NCBI RefSeq assembly: GCF_021887715.1
Contig: NZ_JAIQXX010000005.1
Coordinates: 151,864-215,863 of the forward strand
DNA: 64,000 nucleotides
Source: Winogradskyella immobilis
GTDB taxonomy: Bacteria > Bacteroidota > Bacteroidia > Flavobacteriales > Flavobacteriaceae
Direction: 5' to 3'
The notes below the pieces were generated by a model. It saw only the letters and a program-made list of their open reading frames with translations. It was not told where the DNA came from and did no database searches. Each line of letters begins with the position of its first letter. Position 1 is the first letter of the stretch. Both the position numbers and the translations under genes were made by a program. Of this stretch, positions 1 through 9,008 are shown piece by piece.

Positions 1-144
1 GGTGGTATTTTGTTATTAACTCATGCTTTTGGTAAAGTGCCTGCTTTAGAAGCAACTCTAAGGAAAATATCTGATAAATTAAGTCCGTTTAAAGCTCTAA
101 TAGGAATTGCACTGTTGGTTATTGGCTTGCTTAATATTTTATAA
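1..144 (+). CDS. C-terminal fragment of an unidentified membrane protein
   Basis: The first 47 codons of the window form an open frame with no start, ending in TAA at 142-144, so this is the 3' end of a gene that begins upstream. The last 16 or so residues are strongly hydrophobic (LIGIALLVIGLLNIL), consistent with a C-terminal membrane helix; a short charged amphipathic stretch with KISDKLSP precedes it. The stop abuts the stop of the convergent porin-like gene with no spacer. Too little remains to name a family. Confidence 0.6.
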   Translation, partial: GGILLLTHAFGKVPALEATLRKISDKLSPFKALIGIALLVIGLLNIL

Positions 145-1014
145 TTAATTTTTGAAAAGCCTAAAAACACCACCAAAAGCGACAACACGTTGGAAGAAAT
201 AAAAACTTTGCTCTGCACTATCTGCAGAATCTTGTGTTGTCCTAATATCATTCATATTAATATAACCGCCCCGTAAATCGAGTTGCATAAAGAAATGTTT
301 AAAAAATGTAAGATTTAATCCTAAATTCCCTGATATTCCATAACCAGATAAATGAAATTGATCGTAACGTTCTTTTTGTAAAAGCGTTGTATTTGTTTTA
401 GGGTATAAGATGCCACCACCTATACCTTCGGTAATATTAACTTGAAACTTATCCGTATTGGTAATACCAAATAGACTAGAAATATCATCATATCTTGCTA
501 GTTCAACACGAATATAATTTAAGCCATCGGTATGTTCAAATTCTAAGAATTCTTCAGACACAAAGAATTCTTCATTATTATACGTTCCATTATAAATGCT
601 ACCAGCTTCACTTTCAGGCAAATTAATAAATCCATCAATATCACGTACTCTATTTCTATTTAACACATATTTCATATGGTCTAAACCCACAGAAACACTA
701 TAATGGTCAGATATAAAATAACCTATTTTTGCATTTGTTTGAGGAATTGTAATGCGAGATGGGTTAATATAATCTATATGCCAACCTTTTGGTTTATCAT
801 TTGCAGTAGCATTATTTATTGTAAAATCATAGCCTTCACCCTTAAAACGTATATCTGATTTAGAATATGATGCTACATTTCCTCCCCAACTGAAAAAGAA
901 TTTCCCTTTATTAGAAGCTGTATAACGTTTATTCTCTTCATTAATTTGCGCTGATAGACTCAAAGATGAAAAACAAATAAATATAAAAATCAGATAAGAT
1001 TTAATTTTGAGCAT
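145..1014 (-). CDS. Secreted porin-like/outer-membrane beta-barrel protein, unknown function
   Basis: The 289-residue product has a clear signal peptide (residues 1-23, ending LSLSAQ). The rest is rich in alternating hydrophobic/polar stretches with aromatic residues, for example repeated short strands such as KIGYFISDHYSVSVGLDHMKYV and an ending GGVFRLFKN that resembles a terminal beta strand. This suggests an 8-12 strand outer-membrane barrel, inferred from pattern only. It lies 44 bp downstream of kdsA on the same strand and may be read through from it. No catalytic motif was seen. Confidence 0.6.
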   Translation of the reverse strand: MLKIKSYLIFIFICFSSLSLSAQINEENKRYTASNKGKFFFSWGGNVASYSKSDIRFKGEGYDFTINNATANDKPKGWHIDYINPSRITIPQTNAKIGYFISDHYSVSVGLDHMKYVLNRNRVRDIDGFINLPESEAGSIYNGTYNNEEFFVSEEFLEFEHTDGLNYIRVELARYDDISSLFGITNTDKFQVNITEGIGGGILYPKTNTTLLQKERYDQFHLSGYGISGNLGLNLTFFKHFFMQLDLRGGYINMNDIRTTQDSADSAEQSFYFFQRVVAFGGVFRLFKN

Positions 1015-1058
1015 ATCAATTAGTTATTGAAACTAAAACTATTTACAATCGTAATTTA

Positions 1059-1871
1059 TTAAAGTGAATTTATTGTTTTTCTAATCGCAATAAGATTAGT
1101 TAATAGATTCTCGAGGTTATCTAAATGTAGCATATTTGCTCCATCACTTTTTGCATTAGCAGGATCAAAATGTGTTTCAATAAATAAACCATCAACATTA
1201 TTTACTACTCCGGCTCTAGCAATAGTTTCTATCATGTCTGGTCGACCACCAGTAACACCAACGGTTTGGTTAGGTTGTTGTAATGAATGTGTTACATCTA
1301 AAACTGTTGGGGCATAACCTCGCATTGTTGGTATGCCACGAAAATCTACAATCATATCTTGGTAGCCAAACATAGTACCTCGATCTGTAATCCATACATT
1401 ATCATTGCCAGCATCTTTTACTTTTTGTACAGCGTGCTTCATGGCTTCAGGACTCATAAATTGTCCTTTTTTAAGGTTAACAACTTTTCCAGTTTTAGCA
1501 GCAGCAACAACTAAATCGGTCTGACGTACTAAAAATGCAGGAATTTGTAATACATCTACATAATTAGCGGCAAAAGTGGCATCAGAGACTTCATGGATGT
1601 CAGTTACAGTTGGAACGCCAAAAGTTTCAGAAACTTTTTTAAGAATCTTTAACGCTTTTTCGTCACCAATACCTGTAAAGCTATCTATTCTACTTCGATT
1701 AGCTTTTTTAAAACTTCCCTTAAAAATATATGGAATATTTAATTTGTCTGTAATTGTAATAACGCGCTCAGCAATTCTAAGTGCCATATCTTCACCTTCA
1801 ATGGCACATGGACCACAGAGTAAGAAGAAATTATTAGAATTTACGTGTTTTAGTTTAGGAATAGTAACCAA
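1059..1871 (-). CDS. kdsA: 3-deoxy-8-phosphooctulonate (Kdo-8-P) synthase
   Basis: The enzyme condenses phosphoenolpyruvate with arabinose-5-phosphate to make Kdo-8-phosphate, the precursor of the Kdo of lipopolysaccharide, in the cytoplasm. The 270-residue protein matches the family along its whole length: CGPCAIEGE (19-27), FKGSFKKANRS, DVLQIPAFLVRQTDL, NLKKGQFMSP, TDRGTMFGY and DVTHSLQQPN. Cys22 in the GPCAIE motif is the residue that binds metal in the metal-dependent class (Aquifex type); the metal-independent Escherichia coli type has Asn there, so a metal-dependent enzyme is inferred. A TATCTTTG promoter element lies 27-34 bp upstream. Start ATG at 1871 fits the family N terminus. Confidence 0.95.
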   Translation of the reverse strand: MVTIPKLKHVNSNNFFLLCGPCAIEGEDMALRIAERVITITDKLNIPYIFKGSFKKANRSRIDSFTGIGDEKALKILKKVSETFGVPTVTDIHEVSDATFAANYVDVLQIPAFLVRQTDLVVAAAKTGKVVNLKKGQFMSPEAMKHAVQKVKDAGNDNVWITDRGTMFGYQDMIVDFRGIPTMRGYAPTVLDVTHSLQQPNQTVGVTGGRPDMIETIARAGVVNNVDGLFIETHFDPANAKSDGANMLHLDNLENLLTNLIAIRKTINSL

Positions 1872-1897
1872 ATCTTTAAGACTTAAATATTAAGTCG

Positions 1898-1905
1898 CAA
1901 AGATA
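1898..1905 (-). promoter_or_regulatory. kdsA promoter -7 element
   Basis: On the minus strand the sequence TATCTTTG matches the Bacteroidota -7 consensus TAnnTTTG exactly. The predicted transcript start (about 1892) leaves a leader of about 20 nt before the kdsA ATG. It lies in the 39-bp gap after the upstream 119-residue membrane-protein gene, so kdsA can be transcribed on its own. No clear -33 TTG was seen at the right distance. Confidence 0.55.
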
Positions 1906-1910
1906 ACATT

Positions 1911-2270
1911 TTAAAATACCTTTTTAAGACTATTTCTTATAATCCAGAGTGACATTATAAAATTACTAATAACAAAAAGACCTCCGTAAAATAAAAATGT
2001 TTTAGTACTATCAGACCAGTGTATAATATTTAAAATATCAGATAAGTAGGCAAGAATAATATATGAAGATAAGCAAACAAAGATTATTCCTAAAGTAAAA
2101 TTTAACTTTCGACTAGGTTTTATAATCTGCCATAAAAAAGGCAATCCAAAAAGTAGAATAGGATAGGCACTAAGGCCCTCATTTTGGTTAATATCAGTAA
2201 ACCAATACGCAGTAATAGCTATAAAATATAAATAAGGAATAAATTTAGAATAACGACTAATCAGACTCAT
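1911..2270 (-). CDS. Small four-helix membrane protein, unknown function
   Basis: The 119-residue product contains four hydrophobic segments (about 10-26, 36-51, 57-77 and 92-111) separated by short charged loops, so it is an inner-membrane protein of four predicted helices. I do not recognise the family. It is divergent from typA (130-bp gap) and 39 bp upstream of kdsA on the same strand. Composition is like its neighbours. Confidence 0.6.
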   Translation of the reverse strand: MSLISRYSKFIPYLYFIAITAYWFTDINQNEGLSAYPILLFGLPFLWQIIKPSRKLNFTLGIIFVCLSSYIILAYLSDILNIIHWSDSTKTFLFYGGLFVISNFIMSLWIIRNSLKKVF

Positions 2271-2405
2271 GTTAAATTTAAAATAAAATTAATAATCAAC
2301 TTTTTATGGATCAGCTGACGGATATATAATTAAACGAAAAGTGCTTAAGAATATTACAGCGTTTTTTAATTATAACATATAATTAACTTATCAATAATAA
2401 ATGAG

Positions 2406-2413
2406 TACCTTTG
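2406..2413 (+). promoter_or_regulatory. typA promoter -7 element
   Basis: TACCTTTG matches TAnnTTTG. The expected transcript start is near 2419-2421, which is downstream of the first in-frame ATG (2401) and 16-18 nt upstream of the ATG at 2437. The element therefore decides the start codon of typA: the first ATG lies inside the promoter and is probably not translated. A -33 TTG is not evident. Confidence 0.6.
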
Positions 2414-2436
2414 CACGCTTAAAATCAGCATCAGTT

Positions 2437-4236
2437 ATGGCTAAGATTAAAAATATTGCAATTATTGCACACGTAGATCATGGTAAAACAACTTTGGTAG
2501 ATAAAATAATGTACCATTGCCAATTGTTTCGTGAAAATGAGAATACAGGAGATTTAATCCTAGATAATAATGATCTTGAACGAGAACGCGGTATAACCAT
2601 TACATCTAAAAATGTTTCTGTAGTTTACAGAGATACTAAAATTAATATTATTGATACGCCTGGTCACGCCGATTTTGGAGGTGAGGTAGAACGTGTATTA
2701 AATATGGCTGATGGTGTTTTATTATTGGTAGATGCTTTTGAAGGACCAATGCCTCAAACACGTTTTGTATTGCAAAAAGCAATTGATTTAGGCTTAAAAC
2801 CTTGTGTGGTTGTTAATAAGGTCGATAAAGAAAATTGTACTCCAGAAGAAGTTCATGAAAAAGTTTTTGACTTAATGTTTGAACTTGGTGCGGAAGAATG
2901 GCAATTAGATTTTCCTACAGTATACGGATCAGCTAAGCACAATTGGATGAGTGAAGATTGGGAAAATCCAACAGACAATATTGAGCCATTATTAGATATG
3001 GTTATTGAGCATATTCCAGAACCAAAAATTGAAGAAGGAACTACGCAAATGTTAATTACATCTTTAGACTTTTCTTCCTTTACAGGACGTATTGCCATAG
3101 GTCGATTAACTAGAGGTGAATTAAAAGCTGGTCAACAAATTTCTTTAGTAAAAAGAGATGGATCTATTGTGAAAAGTAGAATTAAAGAATTACATACATT
3201 TGAAGGTTTAGGTCGTAAAAAAGTAGATGCAGTACAAACAGGAGATATTTGTGCTATTGTAGGTTTAGAAGGTTTTGAAATTGGTGATACAGTTGCCGAT
3301 TTAGAACAACCAGAAGGCTTAAAAACTATTGCTATTGATGAGCCAACGATGAGTATGTTATTTACAATTAATGATTCTCCATTTTTTGGTAAAGATGGAA
3401 AGTTTGTAACATCTCGTCATATAAAAGAACGTTTAACTAAAGAATTAGAAAAAAACTTAGCATTAAGAGTAGAAGAAACCGATAGTGCGGATAAGTTTAT
3501 GGTCTTTGGACGTGGTGTATTACACTTATCAGTTTTAATAGAAACTATGCGTCGTGAAGGTTACGAACTACAAATCGGTCAACCACAAGTTATCATTAAA
3601 GAAGTTGATGGTGTTAAATGCGAACCTTTTGAAGAAATGACTATAGATTTACCAGAACATGTTTCAGGAAAAGCTATAGAAATGGTAACGATGCGTAAAG
3701 GTGAGATGACAAGTATGGAGGCTAAAGGCGATCGTATGGTTTGTGAGTTTATTGTACCATCTCGTGGTATTATAGGTTTACGTAATCAATTGCTTACAGC
3801 AACTGCAGGTGAGGCTATTATGGCACATAGATTTAAAGAATATCAACCCTTAAAAGGAGGAATTCCTGAGCGTCAGAATGGATCTTTAGTGTCTATGGAA
3901 AACGGAAGTGCAATTCCTTATTCTATTGATAAATTACAAGATCGTGGTAAGTTTTTTGTAGATCCAGGTGAAGATATTTATGAAGGCCAAGTTATTGGAG
4001 AGAATTCTCGTGGTGATGATATGACTGTAAATGTTACTAAAACTAAAAAGTTAAGTAATGTACGTTCTTCAGGTGCAGATGACAAGGCTAAAATTGTACC
4101 AGCGATTAAGTTTTCTTTAGAAGAAGCTTTAGAATATATTCAAAAAGATGAATATGTTGAAGTTACACCAAATCACTTGAGATTGCGTAAGGTCTTTTTA
4201 AAAGAAGTTGATCGTAAACGAAATAAGAATATCTAA
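2437..4236 (+). CDS. typA: Ribosome-associated GTPase TypA/BipA
   Basis: TypA is a translational GTPase related to EF-G that binds 70S ribosomes and helps 50S assembly and stress responses. With the start at 2437 the product has 599 residues, close to the usual 605-615. Visible GTPase motifs are G1 AHVDHGKTT (11-19), a switch region with RERGITI, G3 DTPGHADFGGE and G4 NKVD. The C-terminal region carries the BipA-type sequences VPSRGIIGLRNQLLTATAGE and GSLVSMENGSAIPYSI. A longer reading from 2401 adds 12 residues not expected for the family and overlaps the promoter. A strong hairpin terminator follows the stop. Confidence 0.96.
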   Translation: MAKIKNIAIIAHVDHGKTTLVDKIMYHCQLFRENENTGDLILDNNDLERERGITITSKNVSVVYRDTKINIIDTPGHADFGGEVERVLNMADGVLLLVDAFEGPMPQTRFVLQKAIDLGLKPCVVVNKVDKENCTPEEVHEKVFDLMFELGAEEWQLDFPTVYGSAKHNWMSEDWENPTDNIEPLLDMVIEHIPEPKIEEGTTQMLITSLDFSSFTGRIAIGRLTRGELKAGQQISLVKRDGSIVKSRIKELHTFEGLGRKKVDAVQTGDICAIVGLEGFEIGDTVADLEQPEGLKTIAIDEPTMSMLFTINDSPFFGKDGKFVTSRHIKERLTKELEKNLALRVEETDSADKFMVFGRGVLHLSVLIETMRREGYELQIGQPQVIIKEVDGVKCEPFEEMTIDLPEHVSGKAIEMVTMRKGEMTSMEAKGDRMVCEFIVPSRGIIGLRNQLLTATAGEAIMAHRFKEYQPLKGGIPERQNGSLVSMENGSAIPYSIDKLQDRGKFFVDPGEDIYEGQVIGENSRGDDMTVNVTKTKKLSNVRSSGADDKAKIVPAIKFSLEEALEYIQKDEYVEVTPNHLRLRKVFLKEVDRKRNKNI

Positions 4237-4260
4237 ATTTTAGAGATAACAGCTATATTG

Positions 4261-4297
4261 AAAAGAGAAAATCTTAATTTAGATTTTCTCTTTTTTT
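4261..4297 (+). terminator. Rho-independent terminator of typA
   Basis: The arms AAAAGAGAAAATCT (4261-4274) and AGATTTTCTCTTTT (4281-4294) are fully complementary across a 6-nt loop, and the 3' arm runs into a seven-T tract ending at 4297. It lies 25 bp after the typA stop. Confidence 0.9.
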
Positions 4298-4316
4298 ATA
4301 AAATAAAAATAGAACT

Positions 4317-4577
4317 ATGGAACTATTTGGAATTACAGCAACAGAATATATCGGTTATCTAGCTTCATTAATGGTGCTTTTATCATTTACTATGAAAAAT
4401 ATGAAAAGCCTGCGTTTGATGAATATGACGGGTTGTATTTTATTTATAACCTATGGTTTTTTAATGCCTACATTACGTATTGGCTTACCTATTATTATTG
4501 CAAACACTGCTATTTTTATAGTTAATTTATATTACTTAACTAAAAAAAGTAGAACAAAAGAAGGTGTTACTGATTAG
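4317..4577 (+). CDS. Small three-helix membrane protein, YgjV/SemiSWEET-like
   Basis: The 86-residue protein has three hydrophobic segments (about 10-26, 34-52, 55-75). The arrangement IGYLASLMVLLSF, then a gap, then FITYGFL and LPIIIANTAIFIVNLYYL resembles YgjV-type inner-membrane proteins and the triple-helix SemiSWEET sugar transporters. I cannot choose between them by eye, and transport function is not shown. It lies 19 bp after the typA terminator and its 3' end overlaps the convergent methyltransferase gene by 11 bp. Confidence 0.6.
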   Translation: MELFGITATEYIGYLASLMVLLSFTMKNMKSLRLMNMTGCILFITYGFLMPTLRIGLPIIIANTAIFIVNLYYLTKKSRTKEGVTD

Positions 4578-5178
4578 AGCAATGTAGTATAGCTAAAGTA
4601 TACGGAATTCTAAAATAATGTTCCTCCACGGTTGAGGTAATAGTGTTAAATGAAGATTGAGCCAATGTTTGATACTCATTAGGTGTTCTTATAAATTCAC
4701 CACGATCTTTATCAATTAAAAACTTAGATATTTTGTTTTGATTAGGAATATAACAACCATCAAGAGAGACAAATCTTCCATTAGGTTTTAAAGCTTTTTT
4801 AGCTAAGTTAAAAAGCGTTAGACACTCACTATCGTTTAAATGATGTAATACACCAGTAGCAATAACAATATCAAAAGTTTCAGGATGCTCAAGATTAAAT
4901 GTTTTAACATCAGCACATTGAAACTTGTGATTAGTGTATTTAGATTTTGCAGTATTTATATAATTTTTATCGACATCAAAACCAGTATAATCAACTTCAG
5001 GTAAAAACTCTAGTATATCGCCAGGTCCACAACCAATGTCTAAGACTTTTTCTCCTTTTTTAATATTAGTATGATTTTTTATAAATAAGTGTCTTGCCTT
5101 AATGCCACCAACAAGATATTGATAGCTACTATATACAAAAGGTATTTTTAAAAACAGCCTAAGGTCTAAAGATGGCAT
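4567..5178 (-). CDS. Class I SAM-dependent methyltransferase
   Basis: The 203-residue protein carries motif I VLDIGCGPG (45-53) followed by YTGFDVD (motif II acid) and the post-I region DIVIATGVLHHL, the usual order of the Methyltransf_11/25 fold that binds S-adenosylmethionine. The N-terminal 40 residues (KIPFVYSSYQYLVGG) are typical of methyltransferases found beside polysaccharide gene clusters. The substrate cannot be read from the sequence. It is divergent from the first gene of the polysaccharide island and overlaps the convergent membrane protein by 11 bp. Confidence 0.8.
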   Translation of the reverse strand: MPSLDLRLFLKIPFVYSSYQYLVGGIKARHLFIKNHTNIKKGEKVLDIGCGPGDILEFLPEVDYTGFDVDKNYINTAKSKYTNHKFQCADVKTFNLEHPETFDIVIATGVLHHLNDSECLTLFNLAKKALKPNGRFVSLDGCYIPNQNKISKFLIDKDRGEFIRTPNEYQTLAQSSFNTITSTVEEHYFRIPYTLAILHCSNQ

Positions 5179-5276
5179 AGTCTTACACTAATAGAAGTTT
5201 GAGATTATAAAATTACATTAATTAAATTATTGAAACCTATATTTTATATCTTTAAAATCTTTATTAAAATCAAAGA

Positions 5277-7052
5277 ATGATAAACCATTATAAATCAAAT
5301 CAAAAAGATTTTTATTTAGCTGTTGTTATAGTAGTCTTTATTCAATTGATACTAGGTTTTCAAGGTTTTGATGTTTGTGATGATGGATTTGCATTAACGT
5401 TTTATCAACAGATTTTTAGTAACCCTATATCTGTGGAATATAATTTTGTGTATTGGCTCTCTGGTATAGTTGGTGGATTGTGGTATCAATTGTACCCAGG
5501 TGGTGGTGTGTTTTGGTTTAAGATTTTAGCTTTAGTATTTAATACAGGCACTTTTATAGTATCATTTAATATTTTAAAACCTTATATAAAATCTTCATAT
5601 GTATTAGTAGTTGCTTTGGCTATAGCTTTATTTATAAACGATTTTGGGTTTCTTGTCTTTTACAATAATCATATTACGGCATTTTTAAGTGTATTAAGTA
5701 TTTATTTTCTTCAAAGAGGATTAATAAAATCTAATTCTAAATTTCTTCTTTTTTCAGGTTTTTTTATTGGTTTAAATGTGTTTTCTAGACTTCCAAACAT
5801 TTCACAATTTGCCTTTTTAATGGTTATTCCTATAGTCTTTTATTTTAATAAAAAATCATTTAGAAATTCTATACAATATATGCTGTCGTTTTGTGTGGGA
5901 ATTATTTCTGCATTTCTAAGTGTTTATTTATTATTGGTAGCTCTAGGACAATTAGAAATTATGAAAGATGCTGTTGTTAGTTTATATGATATAGGAAACA
6001 CAGAAAACAGCAGCCATAACGTTACAGATTTATTAAAAGTGTATTATACCAATTATATACGCATTATAAAATATGGGTTAGCATTTTGTGTGTTAATTCT
6101 GGGCTATTTTTTTACTCAAAAAAGAATAAAACAATATCAAATTATAAAATGGATAGCGCATATAATTACATTTAGTATCGTTATTTTATGGCTTAACAAA
6201 GGTGGCATATATAGTCTATATGCTTTAGGTTATATCGGAGTTTTTGGAGTTTTAATATTTGAGAAAAAACAGATAGAAATAAAATCAATAGCCTTAATGG
6301 CATTAGTGTTGCAATTTTTATTGCCTTTTGGAAGCGGAGGTGGCATAAGATCTATTGGTTATATGTGTTTATGGTTGTCAATACCATTGTTTTTTTATTT
6401 CATTTCTAGGTTTAACACAATAATTCTTAAACCACTTTTAAGATTTAAGTTAAGTGCTATAAATAATAGCTCAATTAATAAAAGAAACGCAAAATACTTT
6501 GCATTTATTTTTAGTTTAGCGTTTATAGCACTTAAATTTTATAATACATCACAACAATCTTATTTTGATTATGGGAGTCGATTAGATAAAACATATGCTA
6601 TAAATAGTGAATTTACAAAAGGCATATACACAACCCAAAGACGTGCAGATATTATAAACGAGTTATTAGTTAATTTAAAAGATTATGTAGATCCGGATGA
6701 TTATTTGTTTGCTTATGATAAAATTCCGATGATTCATTTTTTAACAGAGACAAAACCATATATGTATAATTCGTGGCCTTGGATTTACGATATTAATACA
6801 TTTGATAAAAAATTATATAAAGCCGAGAAAGAGATTAAAACATTACCTGTTGTGGTGGTTCAAAAATTTGAAACTATTGTTGAATTTTCAGAACCAAAAA
6901 TAGATTATATGTCTTCAACAACTGAAGATAATTATCTTCATAATAATCAAATTACAGGAGCTATGAATGATTTTCTTCTGCGTAATAACTACCAAATTGT
7001 ATGGAGTAATCCTTATTTTAATATTTATGAAACCCATAAGAAACATAAATAG
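5277..7052 (+). CDS. Multi-spanning membrane protein, possible GT-C-type glycosyltransferase
   Basis: The 591-residue protein has about ten to eleven predicted membrane helices in residues 15-425, then a soluble C-terminal region of about 165 residues. An acidic loop after the first helix (FDVCDDGF, about 31-38) is placed like the catalytic aspartates of GT-C enzymes that use polyprenyl-phosphate sugars. Its downstream neighbour is a GtrB/ArnC-like polyprenyl-phosphate transferase (32-bp gap), which supports a Gtr-like pair in which that enzyme makes the lipid-linked sugar and this one transfers it. The family is not recognised with certainty; a polymerase (Wzy-like) is an alternative. It opens an all-plus-strand run to 12698. 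Confidence 0.6.
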   Translation: MINHYKSNQKDFYLAVVIVVFIQLILGFQGFDVCDDGFALTFYQQIFSNPISVEYNFVYWLSGIVGGLWYQLYPGGGVFWFKILALVFNTGTFIVSFNILKPYIKSSYVLVVALAIALFINDFGFLVFYNNHITAFLSVLSIYFLQRGLIKSNSKFLLFSGFFIGLNVFSRLPNISQFAFLMVIPIVFYFNKKSFRNSIQYMLSFCVGIISAFLSVYLLLVALGQLEIMKDAVVSLYDIGNTENSSHNVTDLLKVYYTNYIRIIKYGLAFCVLILGYFFTQKRIKQYQIIKWIAHIITFSIVILWLNKGGIYSLYALGYIGVFGVLIFEKKQIEIKSIALMALVLQFLLPFGSGGGIRSIGYMCLWLSIPLFFYFISRFNTIILKPLLRFKLSAINNSSINKRNAKYFAFIFSLAFIALKFYNTSQQSYFDYGSRLDKTYAINSEFTKGIYTTQRRADIINELLVNLKDYVDPDDYLFAYDKIPMIHFLTETKPYMYNSWPWIYDINTFDKKLYKAEKEIKTLPVVVVQKFETIVEFSEPKIDYMSSTTEDNYLHNNQITGAMNDFLLRNNYQIVWSNPYFNIYETHKKHK

Positions 7053-7084
7053 TTTAGTTATATTAGTCAAGCAATAGAGATTTA

Positions 7085-8038
7085 ATGGAGATTAAAACAA
7101 AAGACATATCAGTTATTATACCTATTTATAACGAATCAACAAATATTGAAGAACTATACAATAGATTAAAAAATACATTGTCTAAAATAGTAAAGCATTA
7201 CGAATTAATCTTTGTTAATGATGGGAGTAAGGACGATTCTTTATTAAAATTGATTGATTTATCACAACAAGATAGCAATGTATTTTATGTTAATTTAACT
7301 CGTAATTTTGGACATCAAATAGCAGTTTCAGCGGGCTTAAATTATTGCAATGCAGAAACAGTGGTTATAATAGATGCAGACTTACAAGACCCACCAGAAT
7401 TAATTTCAGAATTATACGCAGAACACCAAAAAGGGTTCGATGTTGTATATGCTAAAAGACGAAAGCGTAAAGGAGAAACATTATTCAAAAGAATAACAGC
7501 AAAATTGTACTACAGAATTCTTAAAAGAATGGTGCCTTTTGAAATTCCTTTAGACACTGGAGATTTTAGATTAATATCAAAAAAGGTAGTTAAAGCATTG
7601 CAACATATGCCTGAGCAAAATAAGTTTCTGAGAGGACAAATAGCATGGTTAGGATTTAAACAGAGCTATGTCTTATTTGATAGAGCATCTCGAAAAAAAG
7701 GAAAATCTGCATATACATATAGTAAAATGTTCCGTTTGGCTATAGATGGTATTACAGGGTTTTCAGACAAGCCATTATTGTGGGTTAGTCGTTTGGGTTT
7801 TTTAATTTCTTTCTTTGCTTTTTTACTTATTATAATGGCTGTTATTTCACATTTCATTTTAGAACGGACTATTACAGGTTGGACATCATTAATTATAAGT
7901 GCGGCTTTTCTTGGAGGAATACAACTTCTATCTATAGGTGTTATTGGAGAATATATAAGTAGAATAAATAGAAATACAATAAATAGACCTTTGTACATGA
8001 TAGAGACTACAAATGTTAAGTTAGATAAAAGCTTGTAA
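7085..8038 (+). CDS. GT2 family polyprenyl-phosphate glycosyltransferase, GtrB/ArnC/DPM1-like
   Basis: The 317-residue protein has an N-terminal GT-A domain with ISVIIPIYNES (8-18), VNDGSKDDS, and the metal/nucleotide-binding DADLQDPPE (97-105), followed by the family feature LDTGDFRLISKKV and a GKSAYTYSKM patch. Two C-terminal membrane helices (about 235-260 and 268-292) complete the GtrB/ArnC layout. These enzymes move a sugar from a nucleotide to undecaprenyl phosphate on the cytoplasmic face. The donor sugar cannot be read. No GtrA flippase gene is next to it. Confidence 0.85.
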   Translation: MEIKTKDISVIIPIYNESTNIEELYNRLKNTLSKIVKHYELIFVNDGSKDDSLLKLIDLSQQDSNVFYVNLTRNFGHQIAVSAGLNYCNAETVVIIDADLQDPPELISELYAEHQKGFDVVYAKRRKRKGETLFKRITAKLYYRILKRMVPFEIPLDTGDFRLISKKVVKALQHMPEQNKFLRGQIAWLGFKQSYVLFDRASRKKGKSAYTYSKMFRLAIDGITGFSDKPLLWVSRLGFLISFFAFLLIIMAVISHFILERTITGWTSLIISAAFLGGIQLLSIGVIGEYISRINRNTINRPLYMIETTNVKLDKSL

Positions 8039-8066
8039 TTTTATTTGTCAAAACCGATAAACACTA

Positions 8067-9008
8067 GTGTTCAGTATACAACCATACCAAAACTTACATA
8101 AAGCTAAATGGAATAATGTAATTAATCAATCTCAAAGCGCAACCTTTTTGTTCTATAGAGATTTCATGGAGTATCACTCAGATCGGTTTCATGATAATTC
8201 ACTTCTTATATATGAAAATGAAAGATTACAGGCGATTTTACCAGCAAATTGCGTAGAGAATTCTATCCATTCTCATCAAGGTTTAACTTATGGAGGATTA
8301 ATAGTTACAGAAAATTTTGATTCGTCAGATTATACAGACATGTTAGGGTATTTGTATTCTTATTTAAAGCAGAATAACATTACTCATCTATATATAAAAG
8401 CGTTACCAGAATTTTATATAAGTTCTAATCAAAAATATGTAGATTTTAAACAGAACGAAGAAAATACAATAGTTTATAAATCGGAAAAAGTTTTAGCCAT
8501 CGATTATAGTAAACCTTTAAATATTCATAAATCTAAATTGAAAAATTACAGGAAAAATGAAACTAAAGGATTTGTAATTGAAGAAGAAACCGATTTCTCG
8601 CTATTTTGGAATAAAGTACTTTGCCCAAGGCTTGCTCTTAAACACAATACTAAACCAGTGCATACATTAAAAGAGATGATGTATTTAAAATCTAAATTTC
8701 CAAATAATATAAAACAATATAATATTTATTTTAACGATGAAGTTCTAGCAGGAATTACCATCTTTGATAAAGGAAGTATTGTAAAATCGCAATATGGAGC
8801 TACAACAGATTTAGGTGAAAAATTAAGGGCAATAGAATATTTGTTTCTTAAGCTAATATATAAATACAAAGATGAAGGCAAATCTTTTTTTTCAATGGGA
8901 ACAGTAACAGAAAACACAGAATTAGGTTATAATCCAGGATTGCTAAAACAAAAAGAAGAATTAGGATGTTCAACATATTATCAAGATTTTTATAAGATAA
9001 TGTTATAA
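8067..9008 (+). CDS. GNAT/FemAB-like acyltransferase family protein
   Basis: The 313-residue protein has the pattern of the GNAT_6/FemAB-like group found in polysaccharide clusters: an N-terminal WNNVINQSQSATFLFYRDF segment, a central basic region (SKLKNYRKNETKGF, an IEEETDFSLFWN-like linker) and a C-terminal GTVTENTELGYNPGLLKQKEELG motif. A role in acylating an amino sugar is inferred from its place directly before a sugar aminotransferase; peptide-bridge aminoacyl transfer is the other family activity. The start is GTG (8067), 28 bp after the preceding gene, and its stop overlaps the next start as TAATG. Confidence 0.7.
   Translation: MFSIQPYQNLHKAKWNNVINQSQSATFLFYRDFMEYHSDRFHDNSLLIYENERLQAILPANCVENSIHSHQGLTYGGLIVTENFDSSDYTDMLGYLYSYLKQNNITHLYIKALPEFYISSNQKYVDFKQNEENTIVYKSEKVLAIDYSKPLNIHKSKLKNYRKNETKGFVIEEETDFSLFWNKVLCPRLALKHNTKPVHTLKEMMYLKSKFPNNIKQYNIYFNDEVLAGITIFDKGSIVKSQYGATTDLGEKLRAIEYLFLKLIYKYKDEGKSFFSMGTVTENTELGYNPGLLKQKEELGCSTYYQDFYKIML

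Noticed and set aside
2401..2436. Twelve-residue N-terminal extension of TypA
   Set aside because: The extension overlaps a TAnnTTTG promoter element and lies upstream of the predicted transcript start; the family begins at the ATG at 2437.
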